The notes under the pieces were generated by a model that was not told the DNA's origin, did no database searches, and saw only the letters and a program-made list of their open reading frames with translations. A DNA stretch of 64,000 bases from the NCBI GenBank assembly GCA_901538445.1, contig LR594584.1, positions 2,699,586 through 2,763,585 of the forward strand. The letters are read 5' to 3'. The position numbers were made by a program, and so were the translations under genes. Positions 1 through 7,883 of this stretch are shown piece after piece; the first letter of the stretch is position 1; every line of letters starts with the position of its first letter. This DNA is from Gemmataceae bacterium (GTDB lineage Bacteria > Planctomycetota > Planctomycetia > Gemmatales > Gemmataceae).

Positions 1-1
1 G

Positions 2-151
2 GAGCACTCGATCGTGCTCGTGCGCGGCGGCCGCGTCCGCGACCTCCCGGGCGTCCGGTACCACATCGTCCGCGGCGTCCTCGACTGCCAGGGCGTCGGC
101 GACCGCAAGCAGGCCCGCTCCAAGTACGGGGCGAAGAAGGAAGGCAAGTAA
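2..151 (+). CDS. rpsL: 30S ribosomal protein S12, C-terminal part (cut by window edge)
   Basis: The first 49 codons readable in the window give the C-terminal part of ribosomal protein S12, ending at TAA 149-151. Recognisable S12 segments are [20 protein letters not shown] and [11 protein letters not shown]12 sits at the decoding centre of the small subunit. The start lies outside the window to the left. The gene is followed in the same direction by rpsG and an EF-G gene, the classical str operon order, although a 134-base spacer with inverted repeats separates it from rpsG. The identity is seen directly in the sequence; only the length of the full gene is unknown. Confidence 0.97.
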   Translation, partial: EHSIVLVRGGRVRDLPGVRYHIVRGVLDCQGVGDRKQARSKYGAKKEGK

Positions 152-161
152 GCCGTTAGCC

Positions 162-266
162 GTCAGCTATCAGCTTCCAGCCAGGCCGTCCTCCGGGACG
201 CCGCTCGGCCGGGCCGATAGTGGGCAGATTGCGACATAGTATTCTGGCTGACAACTGAAAGCTGAA
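162..266. repeat. Word-array inverted repeat in the rpsL-rpsG spacer
   Basis: The arm at 162-184 and the arm at 244-266 are imperfect reverse complements (about 17 of 23 positions). Both are made of drifting copies of a word close to AGCTGAA. The right side continues as a near 7-base tandem array (AGCTGAA, AGCTGAA, AGCTGAG, AGCTTAA) up to the rpsG start at 286. It could fold in the transcript just before the rpsG start codon. Whether it terminates, attenuates or is only a repeat is not known. Confidence 0.6.
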
Positions 267-285
267 AGCTGAGAGCTTAAAGAAC

Positions 286-762
286 ATGGGTTCCAAAAAC
301 CGCACCGCCTCGTACACGAAGCTCGCCCCGGACACCCGGTACGGCTCGCTCCTCCTGAGCAAGTTCACCAACTGCCTCATGTACGACGGCAAGAAGTCCG
401 TCGCCACGCGCGTGGTGTACGACGCGCTGGACCAGATCAAGAAGCGGATGCCGGACGCCGACCCGATCGCGGTCTTCACCGACGCGCTGAACAACATCAA
501 GCCGACCCTCGAGGTCCGGTCCCGCCGCGTCGGCGGTGCGAACTACCAGGTCCCGATGCAGGTGAAGCCGAAGCGGGCCGAGAGCCTCGCGATCCGGTGG
601 CTCCTCGCCGCGATCCGCGGCAAGGCCGGCCGCCCGACCCACCTCCGCCTCGCCGAAGAGCTCATGGCCGCCTACCAGCGCCAGGGCGAGGCGATGGCCA
701 AGCGCGAGCAGACCATCAAGATGGCCGAGGCCAACAAGGCGTTTAGCCACTTCGCGTGGTGA
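286..762 (+). CDS. rpsG: 30S ribosomal protein S7
   Basis: The 158-residue product has the length and sequence of bacterial S7. Visible family segments include the N-terminal KFTNCLMYDGKKS region, the LEVRSRRVGGANYQVP segment and the ESLAIRWLLAAIRGK helix. S7 initiates assembly of the head of the small subunit and contacts E-site tRNA. The ATG follows a spacer lacking a clear Shine-Dalgarno sequence. It lies between rpsL and the EF-G gene, as in the str operon. In Escherichia coli S7 represses str translation by binding the rpsL-rpsG spacer. The spacer here is structured but made of repeats, so the same mechanism cannot be assumed. Confidence 0.97.
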   Translation: MGSKNRTASYTKLAPDTRYGSLLLSKFTNCLMYDGKKSVATRVVYDALDQIKKRMPDADPIAVFTDALNNIKPTLEVRSRRVGGANYQVPMQVKPKRAESLAIRWLLAAIRGKAGRPTHLRLAEELMAAYQRQGEAMAKREQTIKMAEANKAFSHFAW

Positions 763-773
763 CCGGACGAGTT

Positions 774-891
774 GGCAGTGGAAAGTGGTCAGTGGTCAGT
801 GCCGCGAACCCGGCACCGGCCGCTGACCTCTTTCCATTTCTGCCCCCCGCGTTCGTAAACTGACCACTGCCCACCGACCACTGATCACTGG
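774..891. repeat. Word-array inverted repeat in the rpsG-fusA spacer
   Basis: The left side (774-801) repeats the 7-base word AGTGGTC, and the right side (856-891) carries its reverse complement (GACCACT, with drift). The two sides can pair over about 25-30 bases with mismatches, around a loop of about 55 bases. The right arm ends eight bases before the EF-G start. The design is the same as the rpsL-rpsG spacer but with a different word. Confidence 0.6.
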
Positions 892-898
892 TGCGACG

Positions 899-3028
899 AT
901 GGCCAAGGCGAAATCGACGTTCGACCTCCCCAGGGTCCGCAACCTCGGTGTGATCGCGCACATCGACGCCGGCAAGACCACGACCACGGAGCACCTGCTC
1001 TACTACGCCGGGGCGATGCACAAGCTCGGCGGCGTGGACGACGGCAATACCGTCACCGACTACGACCAGGAGGAGCAGGAGCGCGGCATCACCATCTACT
1101 CGGCGTGCGTGCCGTTCGAGTGGGCCGGGTACACCATCAACCTGATCGACACCCCGGGCCACGTCGACTTCACCGCCGAGGTCGAGCGGAGCCTGCGCGT
1201 CCTCGACGGCGCGGTCGTCGTGTTCGACGGGCAGAAGGGGGTCGAGGCGCAGTCCGAGACGGTGTGGCGGCAGGCGAACAAGTACGGCGTCCCGCGGCTC
1301 GTGTTCGTCAACAAGATGGACGTCGTCGGGGCCAACTTCGCCAAGACGCTGGAGACGGTCCGCGCCCGGCTCACGCCCAACTTCGAGGACCACGGGCGGC
1401 CGGTGCCCATCGTCATCCCGATCGGCTCGGGCGGCGAGGCCGACAGCCGCACCCCGTTCCGCGGCGTCATCGACCTCGTGACGATGCGGGCCAAGTTCTT
1501 CGACGCCGGCGACCTGGGCAAGACCGTCCGCGACGCCGACATCCCCGAGGAGTGCCTCGACGAGGCGAAGGCGTACCGGGCCGAGATGTTCGACGTCCTG
1601 ACGCAGAGCGACGAGAAGGACCTCATCACGTCGGTCGTGCTCGACGACAAGGAGCCGGACCACGCGAAGGTCCGCCAGCTCATCCGCGAGCAGTGCCTGG
1701 CCGGCAAGATCTTCCCCGTGCTGTCCGGGTCGGGCCGCGAGCACATCGGCATTCAGCCGCTGCTCGACGCGGTGACGTACTACCTCCCGAGCCCGCTCGA
1801 CCGCCCGCCGGTCGTCGGCACCGACCCGAAGGGCCGGAGCAAGGAGCTGACGCGGAAGCCCGACCCGAAGGAGCCGTTCTGCGCGCTGGTGTTCAAGGCC
1901 GCGTGGCACCCGAGCGGGAACCGGTTCTTCCTCCGCGTGTACTCGGGCGTGCTGAAGCCGAACATGCGGGCGCTGAACCCCGGCAAGGACGTCAAGGAAA
2001 ACATTTCCAAGCCGTTCCACGTCCACGCCGACCCGGCCCGCGGCCTCGAAGAAGTCCCCGAGGGGCCGGCCGGCGACATCGTGTGCGTCGTCGGGCTGAA
2101 GGAGACCGCGACCGGCGACACGCTCTGCGAAACGGCCCACCCGATCCTGCTCGAAACGATCTCGTTCGCCGAGGCCGTCGTCAGCCAGTCCATCGAGCCG
2201 GACAGCGGGGCAGACCGCGACAAGCTCGGCCTCGCGCTCGAAGTGCTGCAACTCGAAGACCCGACGTTCAAGGTGAAGGCCGACAAGGACACGGGCCAGA
2301 CGCTCATGAGTGGCATGGGCACGCTGCACCTGGAGGTGAAGAAGCACCGCCTCGAGCGCGACTTCCGGCTCAAGGTGCGGGTCGGCAAGCCGAACGTGAG
2401 CTACCGCGAGATGCTGAAGGCCCCGCGGCAGGTCGAGGTGAAGCTCGACAAGCTCGGCGACAAGCCGGCGTTCGCGGAACTGAAGGTGTCGTTCACGAAC
2501 TTCAAGAGCGAGAAGCCGGTCGGCGTGTTCAACGTCGTGAACACCGACGAGAACCCGGTGCCGGTCGCGCTCATGGCGGCCGCCGAGCGTGCCCTGAACG
2601 ACGCGCTCCAGACCGGCGAACTCGGCTACCCGATGATGAACGCGCAGGCCCGCATCCTCGACGCCAAGTTCGACCCGCAGCTCTCCACCGACGACGCCTT
2701 CACCGCCGCCGCGATCCGCGCGTACCGGCAGGCGACCGAGGGCAACGTGCTGCTCCTCGAACCGATCATGAAGGTGACGGTCTCGACGCCGACGGAGTTC
2801 CTGGGGAACGTGATCGGCGACCTGAGTTCCCGCGGCGGGCTGATCGAGGACACGACCTCCGACGCCTCGGGCCGATCCGAGGTGATGGCGACCGTGCCGC
2901 TCGCGAAGCTGTTCACCTACGCGAACGAGGTCCGCAGTCTGAGCCAGGGCCGCGCCGCGATGAGCATGGAACCGCACAGCTACCAGCCTGCACCCGACGA
3001 AGTGCTGCGGCAACTGCGGGGAGAGTAG
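899..3028 (+). CDS. fusA: Elongation factor G, divergent form
   Basis: This 709-residue translational GTPase follows rpsG. It has G1 AHIDAGKTT (residues 20-28), G2 RGITI (62-66), G3 DTPGH (84-88) and G4 NKMD (138-141), then the EF-G domain order, with a recognisable C-terminal domain V (STPTEFLGNVIGDL). EF-G drives tRNA-mRNA translocation and ribosome recycling. Two features differ from canonical EF-G. The usual domain IV signature (SGGRGQYGHV) is replaced by a VKLDKLGDKPAFAELKV stretch. The VDSSE segment reads LSTDD. Planctomycetes are known to carry divergent spd-type EF-G proteins, and this may be one. tuf does not follow. The start ATG has no obvious Shine-Dalgarno sequence. Confidence 0.93.
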   Translation: MAKAKSTFDLPRVRNLGVIAHIDAGKTTTTEHLLYYAGAMHKLGGVDDGNTVTDYDQEEQERGITIYSACVPFEWAGYTINLIDTPGHVDFTAEVERSLRVLDGAVVVFDGQKGVEAQSETVWRQANKYGVPRLVFVNKMDVVGANFAKTLETVRARLTPNFEDHGRPVPIVIPIGSGGEADSRTPFRGVIDLVTMRAKFFDAGDLGKTVRDADIPEECLDEAKAYRAEMFDVLTQSDEKDLITSVVLDDKEPDHAKVRQLIREQCLAGKIFPVLSGSGREHIGIQPLLDAVTYYLPSPLDRPPVVGTDPKGRSKELTRKPDPKEPFCALVFKAAWHPSGNRFFLRVYSGVLKPNMRALNPGKDVKENISKPFHVHADPARGLEEVPEGPAGDIVCVVGLKETATGDTLCETAHPILLETISFAEAVVSQSIEPDSGADRDKLGLALEVLQLEDPTFKVKADKDTGQTLMSGMGTLHLEVKKHRLERDFRLKVRVGKPNVSYREMLKAPRQVEVKLDKLGDKPAFAELKVSFTNFKSEKPVGVFNVVNTDENPVPVALMAAAERALNDALQTGELGYPMMNAQARILDAKFDPQLSTDDAFTAAAIRAYRQATEGNVLLLEPIMKVTVSTPTEFLGNVIGDLSSRGGLIEDTTSDASGRSEVMATVPLAKLFTYANEVRSLSQGRAAMSMEPHSYQPAPDEVLRQLRGE

Positions 3029-3035
3029 GGACGCG

Positions 3036-3305
3036 ATGAACGTCACCGCCGAACTGTATCGCCGCGTTTGCGACGTTCTGTTCGACGAATGGGATCCGAT
3101 TGGCGTAAACGGCGTCGCGCCGCGAGACGAGTACGATTCGTATGCGTGGGGGTTGATCGCAGAGATCGTGAGTGGCGGTGACGAGACCGCTGTTTCCAAT
3201 CAGTTATCGCAAATCGCTCGCGTGAGCATGTGCCTAACGCACATCAATGAGGAGCGAGATCACCGCGTCGCGCGTCGGTTGATCGCGTTAGTTCGAGGGT
3301 CGTAG
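3036..3305 (+). CDS. Small uncharacterised protein, DUF1871-like
   Basis: This 89-residue protein begins 7 bases after the EF-G stop, with a weak purine-rich stretch before the ATG. It contains a DEWDPIGV segment and a DEYDSYAWGL segment, then a C-terminal helix with RVARRLIALV. The pairing of a WDP motif with a D-E-Y-D motif resembles the DUF1871 family, but this is a visual resemblance only. Codon use and GC content are clearly lower than in the flanking genes, suggesting a different origin from the str genes despite the tight spacing. No function can be given. No signal peptide or membrane segment is visible. Confidence 0.7.
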   Translation: MNVTAELYRRVCDVLFDEWDPIGVNGVAPRDEYDSYAWGLIAEIVSGGDETAVSNQLSQIARVSMCLTHINEERDHRVARRLIALVRGS

Positions 3306-3348
3306 GGACGAAGACACAACGCGAGCGACACGCACCCTCCCGAGATGC

Positions 3349-4089
3349 TTACACGTCGGCCCGTTCGCTCAGCAGCAGCCACCCGTAGGCCCGCGAGCCG
3401 GCCGCGGGGCGGCCGTCGTCGCCGGTCGCAAGCACCTCACGCACCGCGAACCCTGCGGCTTCAAGCAACCCGAGAACCTCTCGCTGCGTGAAGTGGTGGA
3501 GCGTGAGCGGAGCGCCGCCGTAGGCCTGCGGCATCGTGATGTCACCTGCGGTCGAACTGCCGATCAGGGTCTTCCAGCGCTGGGCGAGCACGCGCTTCTG
3601 CCCGAGGCCGCGGAAGAAGCGGTTGTGCGCGTGCAGCACGAACCGGCCGCCGGGCTTCAGCAGCCGAAAGGCGTTCGCGACCACCTTCGCACGGTTCTCG
3701 GCCCCGCGGACCATCCCGAGCGTGCTGAACAGGCACGCGGCGTAGTCGAAGCTCGCGGCCGGCAAGGCGGCAAGGTCGACAAGATTATCTCTCACCCATT
3801 CGACACGCGCGCCGCTCTCGCGGGCCCTCGCGAGCATCTCGTCGGACAGATCGACGCCGACGCAGTCGTACCCCTTCCCCGCAAAGTGAACGCATAACCG
3901 CCCGGTACCGCAGCCGAGATCGACGAGGCGCCCCGGCGTCGGGAACGCCCGCTCGCAGAACGCCACGTCGGCCCCGGCGAGGGGCGACGCCCTCATCTGC
4001 TCGTCGTACCCGGCGACCATCTCGGCCGCGTGAAGGTAGTCCCAGAGCCCGCGGTCCACGCCTTCGGGGAGTTGCCAGTCGGGGATCAT
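3349..4089 (-). CDS. Class I SAM-dependent methyltransferase
   Basis: The 246-residue product has the class I methyltransferase fold. Motif I reads LVDLGCGTGRL (residues 55-65), followed by the acidic end of strand 2 in VGVDLSDEMLARARE and the motif III-like LLKPGGRFVLHAHN. These residues bind S-adenosylmethionine; the methyl acceptor cannot be deduced. The frame is open 27 codons further upstream, but that part runs through a repeat-rich spacer shared with the divergent gene, so the ATG at 4087-4089 was chosen. It diverges from an enolase-superfamily gene across an inverted-repeat spacer and is convergent with the small gene after fusA. Confidence 0.85.
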   Translation of the reverse strand: MIPDWQLPEGVDRGLWDYLHAAEMVAGYDEQMRASPLAGADVAFCERAFPTPGRLVDLGCGTGRLCVHFAGKGYDCVGVDLSDEMLARARESGARVEWVRDNLVDLAALPAASFDYAACLFSTLGMVRGAENRAKVVANAFRLLKPGGRFVLHAHNRFFRGLGQKRVLAQRWKTLIGSSTAGDITMPQAYGGAPLTLHHFTQREVLGLLEAAGFAVREVLATGDDGRPAAGSRAYGWLLLSERADV

Positions 4090-4092
4090 CGT

Positions 4093-4190
4093 TGGGGGTG
4101 GGAGATCGGAGGTTGGAGATTGGGCAAACGCGCATACCCTATCGGCGTGTCGGCGGCTGCCAATCCCCAATTTCCAATCTCCAAATCTCC
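4093..4190. repeat. Word-array inverted repeat between divergent genes
   Basis: The arm at 4093-4123 and the arm at 4160-4190 are reverse-complementary with mismatches. Both are made of drifting copies of a word close to GGAGATTGG. The left arm abuts the start codon of the minus-strand methyltransferase and the right arm abuts the ATG at 4191. The whole divergent spacer is therefore one large imperfect palindrome that forms the leader of both genes. Confidence 0.65.
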
Positions 4191-5531
4191 ATGCGTTCCA
4201 CCGACGTCACCGTTCGCGACCTGTCGGTCAGCTACGACCACTACCGGTACCGCACGCCGATCAAGTTCGGCGGGGTCGCGCTCGACCGCGTCACGCTGCT
4301 GAACGTCCGCCTGACGGTGGAGGACACGCGGGGGAAGCAGAGCACCGGGTTCGGGTCGATGCCGCTCGGGAACATCTGGTCGTGGCCGTCGCGGTCGCTC
4401 GACTACACCACCACGCTCGCCGCGATGCAGAGCTTCGCGGCCGGGACCGCGGCGCTGTACCTCGCGTGCAAGCAGAGTGGGCACCCGATCGAGATCACGC
4501 ACACCCTCGAACCGGACGTGCTGGCGCTCGTCCCCAGCGGCGCGCCCACGGAGCCGATGCCGGCGCTGGCAAAGCTCGTCGTCGCGTCGGCGTTCGACGC
4601 GGCCCTGCACGACGCCTACGGCAAACTTCACGGGCGGAACTGCTTCGGCACCTACGGCCCCGAGTTCCTCGAACACGACCTCGGCCACTACCTCGGCAAG
4701 GAGTTCGCGGGCGACCGCCTCGACCGGTACATCACGACCGAGCCGAAGGCGACGATGCCGCTGTACCACCTCGTCGGCGCGCTCGACCCGATCACCAAGA
4801 GCGAGATCACCGCCGCGCTCGCCGACGGGTTGCCCGAGTCGCTCGACGAGTGGATCGCCCGGGACGGGCTCACCCACCTCAAGATCAAGCTCAACGGCGA
4901 CGACCTCGACTGGGACGTCCACCGCGTCGTCCACGTCGATCACGTCGCGGCGGAAGCACAGCGGCAGCGCGGCGACTCCGAATTGTGGTACTCGCTCGAC
5001 TTCAACGAGCGGTGCCAGAACGTCGAGTACCTGCTGGAGTTTTTGCGGCGGGTGAAGGACCGCACGCCGGCCGGGTACGACCGCGTGCAGTACGTCGAGC
5101 AACCGACGGCCCGCGACCTGAAGGCGAACCCCGCGAACCGTATGCACGAGGCCGCGAAGCTCAAGCCGGTGGTGATCGACGAGTCGCTGCTCGACCTGGA
5201 GAGCCTGCTGCTGTCGCGGGAGATGGGGTACACCGGCGTCGCGTTCAAGGCGTGCAAGGGGCAGACGCAGACGCTCCTGCTCGCGGCCGCGGCGCAGAAG
5301 TTCGGGCTGTTCCGTTGCGTTCAGGATCTCACGTGCGTCGGCGCGTCGCTGATCCACTCCGCGAGCATCGCGGCGCACGTTCCGGGCGTCGCGGCGATCG
5401 AGTCGAACGGGCGGCAGTACTGCCCGGCGGCGAACGCGCCGTGGGACGCGAAGTTCCCGGGGGTGTTCACGATCCGCGGCGGGGTGATGAACACCGCGGT
5501 CCTCAACGGGCCGGGGCTGGGGGCGGTGTGA
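4191..5531 (+). CDS. Enolase-superfamily enzyme, mandelate racemase/muconate-lactonizing type
   Basis: This 446-residue protein has the enolase-superfamily layout: an N-terminal capping region and a C-terminal barrel. Visible catalytic landmarks are a K-x-K motif in LKIKLNG (around residue 231), the metal-ligand strands SLDFNER (around 270), YVEQPT (around 303) and VIDESLL (around 330), and a Lys in GVAFKACKG (around 353). These residues bind Mg2+ and abstract a proton alpha to a carboxylate. The substrate is unknown; dipeptide epimerase, racemase and cycloisomerase activities all occur in this group. The frame is open upstream through the spacer palindrome, so the ATG that follows it was chosen. 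It is convergent with the next gene. Confidence 0.88.
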   Translation: MRSTDVTVRDLSVSYDHYRYRTPIKFGGVALDRVTLLNVRLTVEDTRGKQSTGFGSMPLGNIWSWPSRSLDYTTTLAAMQSFAAGTAALYLACKQSGHPIEITHTLEPDVLALVPSGAPTEPMPALAKLVVASAFDAALHDAYGKLHGRNCFGTYGPEFLEHDLGHYLGKEFAGDRLDRYITTEPKATMPLYHLVGALDPITKSEITAALADGLPESLDEWIARDGLTHLKIKLNGDDLDWDVHRVVHVDHVAAEAQRQRGDSELWYSLDFNERCQNVEYLLEFLRRVKDRTPAGYDRVQYVEQPTARDLKANPANRMHEAAKLKPVVIDESLLDLESLLLSREMGYTGVAFKACKGQTQTLLLAAAAQKFGLFRCVQDLTCVGASLIHSASIAAHVPGVAAIESNGRQYCPAANAPWDAKFPGVFTIRGGVMNTAVLNGPGLGAV

Positions 5532-5544
5532 CCGCGGCGGTCAC
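5528..5544. terminator. Hairpin covering two convergent stop codons
   Basis: GTGACC (5528-5533) and GGTCAC (5539-5544) pair around the loop GCGGC. The stem contains the TGA of the plus-strand gene (5529-5531) and the TGA of the minus-strand gene (5541-5543 on the plus strand). It could act as a short bidirectional terminator, although there is no T-tract. Confidence 0.4.
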
Positions 5545-6356
5545 CGGCCCTCGGCGACGATCCGCGCCCACACCCGGTCGATGGCCTTTTGGAGTTCCGG
5601 ACTCGCCTTCGCCCGCTGCTCGTCGAGGTACGGTTTGGCCGCGGACCCCATCACGCGGATGGACTGCTCCGCCATCTCGCGGACGATCGGGTCCGTATCG
5701 AGGAGCTTCGTCGCCTGGCACCGCGGGCGGATGCCCGGGGTCACGTTCACCTTTGTCTCGGCGGCGGTGAGCTTGCCGTCCTTGAACGCCAGCGCCGCCG
5801 TGATCTCGCCCTTGTTGCCGCCCTCAGGGGCGACCACGGCCCGCCCGGAACCCGTCACCGCCCCGCCGTCCACCTTCGGCTTGTCGTCGGTCTTCACGGT
5901 GAACTTGTAGAACCCGTCCTGGCTCAACTCGGCCGACGCCCGCAGGAACGCCTTGAGCGCCTCCTCGGCTTCGACTTCTGTCTTCACGGGGCGGGCGCTC
6001 GCTTTGAAGAACGCCTCCAGTTCCTTCGCGCTCGGGATCAGCACCGGTTTACCGTCCTTTTTCAACACGGCCACGACGTTGGACGGTGCGAACGGGGCCG
6101 GGGCGAGCCGCGCCACGGGGTACTGCGGGAACATCACCGCGAACAGCACGTGATCCGGGAACGTGGCGAACAACCCGTCGCCGGCGAGCGGGGTCACCCG
6201 CGCCGCGTCGGCCCCTTCGACGGCCTTGAGGTAGTCGGTCACGCGGGCGTGGGCCGCCTTCAGTTCCTCGTCGGTCGGGGGCTTCGGCTCCGCGGCTCGT
6301 GCGGAACCGGTCAGGAACCCCGCCGCAACGATCAGGAAGGACAGACGCATGAACAT
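5541..6356 (-). CDS. Secreted protein of unknown function
   Basis: The 271-residue product starts with a clear signal peptide (FLIVAAGFLTGSARAAEP), with cleavage expected after ARA. The ATG at 6354-6356 was chosen because a GGGAG lies 7-8 bases upstream; the ATG two codons later is the alternative. The mature protein is mixed alpha/beta, with Lys- and Ala-rich helices (EVEAEEALKAFLRASAEL) and a segment resembling a summary-statistic domain (YKFTVKTDDKPKVDGG). No catalytic motif is visible. It probably acts in the periplasm-like space. It is convergent with the enolase-superfamily gene and its promoter region faces a radical SAM gene. I do not recognise the family. Confidence 0.8.
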   Translation of the reverse strand: MFMRLSFLIVAAGFLTGSARAAEPKPPTDEELKAAHARVTDYLKAVEGADAARVTPLAGDGLFATFPDHVLFAVMFPQYPVARLAPAPFAPSNVVAVLKKDGKPVLIPSAKELEAFFKASARPVKTEVEAEEALKAFLRASAELSQDGFYKFTVKTDDKPKVDGGAVTGSGRAVVAPEGGNKGEITAALAFKDGKLTAAETKVNVTPGIRPRCQATKLLDTDPIVREMAEQSIRVMGSAAKPYLDEQRAKASPELQKAIDRVWARIVAEGR

Positions 6357-6477
6357 GAAGGCACTCCCGATCTGAAAGGTGCAACGCACCCGAGTGTATC
6401 CCCACGGTCCGCCGACACAAGCAACCGGTTCCAGCAAGTTACAGGGCATTCCCGTGACGGCGGGTTCCGGTGGCCGA

Positions 6478-6483
6478 TACACT
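6478..6483 (+). promoter_or_regulatory. Possible -10 element (TACACT)
   Basis: TACACT in the context CGATACACTCG lies 37 bases before the GTG at 6521. The same kind of element (TACAAT or TATCAT) recurs 35-65 bases before several other starts in this window. No convincing -35 element is visible. Confidence 0.35.
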
Positions 6484-6520
6484 CGATGGTAAGCCCCTCC
6501 GCACCCCACCGAGGCCCGCC

Positions 6521-7789
6521 GTGCTGCTCGCCACGCTGAAGCTCGCCCGCCGCGTCGTCGTCGAGACCGACAAGCGGCTCCTCTGGAAGCTCGCGTACAC
6601 GATGGGCGTGAAGGGAGCACTCTCCGTCCACAAGCACAAGCGGCGCTTGAAGCGCGGCGAGTTCTTCCCCCCGTTCCTGTACGTCTCGATCATCAACACC
6701 TGTAACCTGCGGTGCCAGGGGTGCTGGGTCGATGTGAGCATGAAGCAGCAGACGATCGCGCCCGAGGCGTTCCACAAGCTCGTCCGCGAGGCGAAGCGGA
6801 TGGGGAACGTGTTCTTCGGCATCGTCGGCGGCGAGCCGTTCATGCACCCGCACCTGCTCGACATGCTCGCCGAGCACCCGGACTGCTACTTTCAGATCTT
6901 CACCAACGGCCACTTCATCACCCCCGAGCGCGCCCGGCGAATGCGGCAACTCGGGAACATCACGCCGCTCGTCTCGGTCGAGGGCACGGAGATCAGCAGC
7001 GACGAGCGCCGCGGCCGCTCGGGGGTGCTCAGTAAGACGATGCAGGGGTTGCGGAACTGCCTCGACGCGGGCGTGTTCACGGGCGTCTGCACGAGCCTCG
7101 CCCGCACGAACATCGACGACACCTTGCGTGAAGAGTGGGTGGACACGCTGATCCGGATGGGCGTGCTCTACACCTGGTTCCACGTCTACCGGCCGATGGG
7201 ACCGAACCCGAACCCCGAACTGTGCCTCACGCCGGAACAGGCGGTGCGGGCGCGGAAGTTCGTCGTCGAGATGCGGGCGAAGAAGCCGATCGTGATCGTC
7301 GATGCGTACCACGACGGCGAGGGCAAGGCGCTGTGCCCCGCGGCGAACGGCATCAGCCACCACATCAACCCGTGGGGCGGAATCGAGCCGTGCCCGATCG
7401 TGCAGTTCTCGTCCGAGTCGATCCACTCGACCGAAACGGACCGCCGCTCGCTCAAGGAGAAGTTCACCCGCTCGGCGTTCCTCGCCGACTTCCGCAAGCT
7501 CGCCGCGACCACGACCCGCGGGTGCATCGTGCTGGAGCGGCCGGACCTGCTCAAGAAGCTCGTCGAGGCACACGGCGCGAGGGACGCGACCGCCCGGCAG
7601 ACGGCGCTCGCGGAGCTGGGCGCGATGGTGCCGAGGACGTCGCAGTACAACCCGGCGACCGAGATCCCCGAGAAGAACGTCTTCTACCGGATCGCAAAGC
7701 GGCTGTTCTTCAACGACTTCGGCGTGTACGCGGGGCTCGACGCCGAGCACGCGAAGCACTCGGCCCCGGCCGTCCTGAGCGGGAAGTAG
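6521..7789 (+). CDS. Radical SAM protein
   Basis: The radical SAM cluster motif CNLRCQGC (residues 61-68) matches CxxxCxxC, the three cysteines that hold the 4Fe-4S cluster used to cleave SAM. GGEPFMHPHLLDML matches the SAM-binding GGEP region. A later block with LCPAANG and WGGIEPCPIVQF supplies Cys residues and resembles part of a SPASM-type auxiliary cluster domain. The reaction is unknown. The GTG at 6521 was chosen because GAGG sits 6-7 bases upstream and a possible -10 element precedes it; an in-frame GTG at 6470 would add 17 residues. The N-terminal 50 residues are basic and helical. It reads away from a secreted protein gene. Confidence 0.88.
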   Translation: MLLATLKLARRVVVETDKRLLWKLAYTMGVKGALSVHKHKRRLKRGEFFPPFLYVSIINTCNLRCQGCWVDVSMKQQTIAPEAFHKLVREAKRMGNVFFGIVGGEPFMHPHLLDMLAEHPDCYFQIFTNGHFITPERARRMRQLGNITPLVSVEGTEISSDERRGRSGVLSKTMQGLRNCLDAGVFTGVCTSLARTNIDDTLREEWVDTLIRMGVLYTWFHVYRPMGPNPNPELCLTPEQAVRARKFVVEMRAKKPIVIVDAYHDGEGKALCPAANGISHHINPWGGIEPCPIVQFSSESIHSTETDRRSLKEKFTRSAFLADFRKLAATTTRGCIVLERPDLLKKLVEAHGARDATARQTALAELGAMVPRTSQYNPATEIPEKNVFYRIAKRLFFNDFGVYAGLDAEHAKHSAPAVLSGK

Positions 7790-7799
7790 TTTTTGATTT

Positions 7800-7868
7800 G
7801 TAGCTGGCCTCTGTGAGGCCGGTCTTGTGAGGGTTCAGGTGAACCGGGGTCGCAGACCCCGGCTACAG
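7800..7868. repeat. Structured intergenic element: two hairpins inside short outer arms
   Basis: Two perfect hairpins lie side by side: GGCCTC-tgt-GAGGCC (7806-7820) and CCGGGGTC-gca-GACCCCGG (7844-7862). They are flanked by GTAGC at 7800 and GCTAC near 7862, which can pair as outer arms. A related sequence, with the same CTGTGAGGCCGGCTACAG core, occurs at 53951-53978. It ends 16 bases before the Nudix gene. Confidence 0.6.
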
Positions 7869-7883
7869 TTGGAAGAGGGCCGC

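Noticed and set aside
743-3199. An 818-residue open frame on the minus strand over the EF-G gene
   Set aside because: It is antisense to a clear EF-G gene and is rich in Arg, Val and Leu as expected from reverse-frame GC-rich codons. It shows no protein motifs.
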